Shown here: piece by piece, positions 61,399 through 64,000 of the stretch
Layout of the letters: each line of letters begins with the position of its first letter
Position numbering within the stretch: the first letter of the stretch is position 1
DNA from: CAZNPL01 sp964574815
GTDB lineage: Bacteria; Planctomycetota; Phycisphaerae; UBA1845
Assembly: GCA_964574815.1 (NCBI GenBank)
Contig: CAZNPL010000012.1
Location: forward strand, 62,001-126,000
DNA length: 64,000 nt
Direction of reading: 5' to 3'
The notes under the pieces: generated by a model
Databases searched by the model: none
What the model was told of the DNA's origin: nothing
What the model saw: the letters and a program-made list of their open reading frames with translations, nothing else
Position numbers and translations under genes: made by a program

Positions 61399-61685
61399 GG
61401 TTCGCCTCCTGTTTTGTGGGTGTTTGAGCGCACTGGTTCTTCGTTCGCGAAAGTGGTGCGCGATGGGATCTTGCAGGGACAGGCGGAGCGGGGTCCGAGA
61501 TGGGGCTCGCACCCTGGTTCGAAGCGAATGATGCGCCGCTCGCCGGTCGGACCACATGGTGTCGGAGGTGGCCGGTCGCCCGCCGGAACCTGAACGTGTC
61601 CTCCGATCACGGGAGTGTAGCAGGCCAGGCTTCCGAACGCAAGCACTTGCGGTTCAAGAGGTCGCGGAGACAACCGCGGGCATCC
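61399..61685. other. Intergenic region upstream of subtilase
   Basis: About 290 bp holding the subtilase leader (AGGAGG near 61404-61410). No gene or recognised promoter. Confidence 0.4.
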
Positions 61686-61727
61686 AACGAAAACGCCCGC
61701 GAACGTGTGTCCGCGGGCGTTTTCGTT
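61686..61727. terminator. Strong intrinsic-type terminator
   Basis: AACGAAAACGCCCGCG, a 10-nt loop and CGCGGGCGTTTTCGTT form a 16-bp stem, followed on the + strand by TCTTT. It lies just after the stop of the lipoprotein gene on the minus strand (61754) and most likely ends that transcript. Confidence 0.8.
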
Positions 61728-61753
61728 TCTTTGCGTACAGCGTTACGGATTGT

Positions 61754-63538
61754 TTACGACTCCTGGAAGAAGTCGCCGTCCGCGTTATTTGCGAACGTAT
61801 TGCTCGTCTCGATATCGGCGTTGAGGTTGCAGTCTTCGTCAGCGTAGATGCCCCAGGTCTCGCTGTTTTCGATCGTGCAGTCGGTCACGTCAATCGTGAC
61901 CGGGCTGCTGGAGCTGCCGTCCAGTTTCAGGTTCGCGTTCCAGTATCCGCCGCCGTATTCGATGGTCACAAACGCGAGTTGGTTGTTCGGCGAGTTGGAT
62001 TGGTAGTACCGAAGACCAGCCCAATAGCCGGCGGTCTGCTCGACACCTGTCAGGACAATCGGATTGGCCGCGGTTCCGACCGCCGCCAACGAGCCGTCAT
62101 CCCAGACGGTCATGCCGTTGCCGGATTCAAAGACCAATGTTACGCCAGGGTCGAGGGTTAAGGTGGCCGACACGCCGACATCGCCGGAAATCAGATAATC
62201 GGCGTCGATACCGGGCCAGCTAATGTCCATGTCGATCGTATCGCCCATGATTCGCACGACATCTTCGACGTTGCCCGCATAGGTGGTCGAATCGTCGAGG
62301 TAGCCTGCGTCGTTGGGGGTGGCGTTGACCGCGCCCAGGGTATTGGCCGTGATGGTGTTGTTGGCGAATTCTTCGATGGCCGATTCATTGAGAGACAAGC
62401 CGTATTCGCCGCTGTTGCGCAGCGTTGTGTTGGTGATGCGCACTCTGGCCGGAGCGGTGCTGCTACCGTCCAGGTACAGATTCGCTTCCCAGTAGCCGCC
62501 ACCGTATTCAATGATGACGTGGTCGATTCGGTTCCGGGTGGCGTTGGACTGATAGAACCGCAGGCCGGCCCAGAAGCCCGCAGTCTGCTCTTCGCCGGTC
62601 AACACGATCGGATCTTCGGTGGTGCCGGCCGCCACCAGCGAGCCGTCGCTCCATACGGTCATGCCGTTGCCGGATTCAAAGACGAGGCTGGCGCCGGGGT
62701 CGAGCGTGAACTCGGCCGAGACGCCGATGTCGCCGGTGATCAGGTAATCGGCGTCGATTCCCGGCCAGCCGATGGCCTTGTCGATGGTACCGCCCGCGAC
62801 CTCGACGATGTCCTGGTCGTTGCCGGCGTACGTGGAGGTGTCGTCGAGGTAGCCGGCGTCGTTGGGCGTGGTGGTGGCGGCCCCGAGTTGGTTGCCCGTC
62901 ATCGTGTTCCCGCTGAACTCGTCGGCAGCGGCGTTGTTGAGGCGCAGGCCGAACGTTTCGCTTTGGCGGAGCGTGCAGTCGTTGATGGCGACGCGGGCGG
63001 GGGAGCTGCTGCTGCCGTCGAGAACGAGGTTGGCATCCCAGTAACCGCCGCCGTATTCGATGGTGACGTTCTCCAGCCGATTGGTGGTGGAGTTGGATTG
63101 GTAGAAACGCAAGCCATCCCAATAGCCGCGGATCATTTCCTGGCCGGTGAGCACGATCGGGTCGTCGGCGGTTCCGACCGCGGACAGCCGGCCCGACGCC
63201 CAGACGGTCATTCCCGTTTCCTGGGCGAATTTCAGGGTGACGCCGGGATCGAGGGTGAGGGTGACGCCGTCGACCGAGATGTCGGACTCGACGTTATAGC
63301 AGCCGGCGGGGATCGTGGTGTCGGTATCGAGGGTTGCGGTGAAGGGGACGCAGACTTGCGGCGTTCCGTTGTCGTTTTGGTTGTCATTCACGTTGTCGTT
63401 GGCGTTGTCGTTTCCATTGTCATTGGCATTCCCGTTGCTCGGCGGGACGACGCAGCCCGTGTAGGCGGCCATGAAGATGGCGGCGGTCGCAACCGTGAGC
63501 CACTTCCCAAACAGCATGCTCTTTCGGATCCTTTTCAT
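61754..63538 (-). CDS. Surface lipoprotein with three beta-helix repeats
   Basis: A 594-aa protein. The signal peptide ends in a lipobox-like AAYTGC (Cys about residue 29), followed by a low-complexity Asn/Asp linker (NANDNGNDNANDN...) and then three long repeats of about 183 residues. Each contains LTLDPG..L.FESGNGMTVW, DPIVLTG, GYWAGLRFYQSN, IEYGGGYWDANL, LDGSSSSPARV and PNDAGYLDD. The third is shortened at its end. The pattern fits a right-handed parallel beta-helix exposed on the outer surface. The repeat period at DNA level is about 550 bp, indicating recent internal duplication. Function unknown; adhesion or polysaccharide binding is possible. Confidence 0.85.
   Translation of the reverse strand: MKRIRKSMLFGKWLTVATAAIFMAAYTGCVVPPSNGNANDNGNDNANDNVNDNQNDNGTPQVCVPFTATLDTDTTIPAGCYNVESDISVDGVTLTLDPGVTLKFAQETGMTVWASGRLSAVGTADDPIVLTGQEMIRGYWDGLRFYQSNSTTNRLENVTIEYGGGYWDANLVLDGSSSSPARVAINDCTLRQSETFGLRLNNAAADEFSGNTMTGNQLGAATTTPNDAGYLDDTSTYAGNDQDIVEVAGGTIDKAIGWPGIDADYLITGDIGVSAEFTLDPGASLVFESGNGMTVWSDGSLVAAGTTEDPIVLTGEEQTAGFWAGLRFYQSNATRNRIDHVIIEYGGGYWEANLYLDGSSTAPARVRITNTTLRNSGEYGLSLNESAIEEFANNTITANTLGAVNATPNDAGYLDDSTTYAGNVEDVVRIMGDTIDMDISWPGIDADYLISGDVGVSATLTLDPGVTLVFESGNGMTVWDDGSLAAVGTAANPIVLTGVEQTAGYWAGLRYYQSNSPNNQLAFVTIEYGGGYWNANLKLDGSSSSPVTIDVTDCTIENSETWGIYADEDCNLNADIETSNTFANNADGDFFQES
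63376..63435. repeat. Low-complexity tandem repeat coding the Asn/Asp linker
   Basis: Tandem 9/12-bp units of TTGTCATTGGCG type encode the N-D-N linker of the lipoprotein. Unit-number change would alter linker length without frameshift. Confidence 0.7.
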
Positions 63539-64000
63539 CGTTGCGTTCTCCTTATGTGACGAGTGCGGCCGATGCGGGCAGGGACCGCTGGTGGGACGCC
63601 ATAGTAACGCGTTGCGGCTTCCTTACCGCACGCGGCAGGCGGCGTATGGCATAACCCCGCTGATCATCAAGCCGGGCTGGCCTCACGTCGTCCGCGCCCA
63701 CTCCGTACCCACACCAGCCCGATTGTGCCGGAGTGTAACGGTTTCGGCGCGGGTGGACAACCGTTTATGGGCTGCGTTGTTGGAGCGGAGTGGTTACCCC
63801 TGTGGGCGGGTTGATCGAGCGGGCGTTTTCGGGGCGGCGGGATTGAGGGCCTTCTCGCGGCTCGTCAGGAGCCTCGCCCTCGCTGGGAGCGTGAAGCTGT
63901 GATTGGGCGCCGATCGCGTCGCGCATCCGTTTGACGATGGGGGGATGGGGCGGGCGTTTGCGGCGGGCTGTTGCTCGCCCACTGCTCAAGAGCTTGCTGT
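63539..64000. other. Terminal intergenic region
   Basis: 462 bp to the window end without a supported gene. A GGCTCGTCAGGAGCCTCGCC element (GEAPAEP-translating family) lies at about 63859-63878. Confidence 0.45.

Noticed and set aside
63765..63989. Minus-strand frame containing EGEAPDEP at the window end
   Set aside because: It is the translation of a dispersed repeat that gives EGEAPAEP-like text elsewhere; no ribosome-binding site.

Overview
The window looks like a piece of a high-GC planctomycete chromosome, most likely of the Phycisphaerae or a related lineage. I base this on secreted proteins with repeated D-C-N-x-N-G-x-P-D-E-C-D motifs and dockerin-like 'VNLFDIF..LDAI' tails, an ECF sigma factor beside a large Ser/Thr kinase, many large exported proteases, and intergenic DNA crowded with small palindromic repeats. 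No ribosomal RNA, phage, integrase, transposase or CRISPR array was seen. There is one tRNA (Lys, anticodon CTT).

Layout. 0-9.5 kb: a secreted-type lipase, a receiver-like protein translationally coupled to a diguanylate cyclase, an HDAC-family deacylase, and two divergent S41-type peptidases (one a tricorn homologue). 10-14 kb: BON protein, short-zinc-finger DnaJ, diadenylate cyclase and DHH phosphodiesterase, which form a probable c-di-AMP synthesis/degradation locus. 14.4-22 kb: Cys-rich small protein, Ser/Thr kinase plus ECF sigma factor, VanZ/LamG membrane protein, ribosomal protein S1. 22-37 kb: repeat-rich DNA around a Spy-like/hemerythrin fusion, exported oligopeptidase F, a LolA-like protein, a HAMP-like membrane protein, a YerC-type regulator, mutL, a TIM-barrel protein and a large secreted propeller/dockerin protein. 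37-44 kb: ymdB-rny pair, DsbD, and lexA with a well-formed promoter/operator. 44-53 kb: dockerin protein, tRNA-Lys, an active/inactive pair of DUF3857-transglutaminase proteins, and a collagen-like vWA protein. 53-54 kb: ECF sigma and zinc-finger anti-sigma.

The most interesting region is 54.6-58.2 kb. Two small precursor peptides (52 and 55 aa), too short to stand out as genes, carry the microviridin leader motif PFFARFLE and a T-x-K-W-P-S-D core. Each is followed by a hairpin and then by an ATP-grasp ligase of the MvdC/MvdD (MdnB/MdnC) type. This is a microviridin-like graspetide (omega-ester/amide cross-linked RiPP) cluster in a planctomycete. The second precursor unit is a segmental duplication that also carries a short dead remnant of the first ligase gene. 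The next gene, convergent, encodes a secreted subtilase, the protease class that microviridins inhibit.

Other notable points are a 24-bp palindrome over the lexA -10 box, dispersed heptanucleotide repeats (NNNTCAG) like cyanobacterial STRRs, several palindromic repeat families that have entered coding sequence, and a predicted leaderless small gene. All assignments are by eye from sequence motifs; no database search or alignment program was used.
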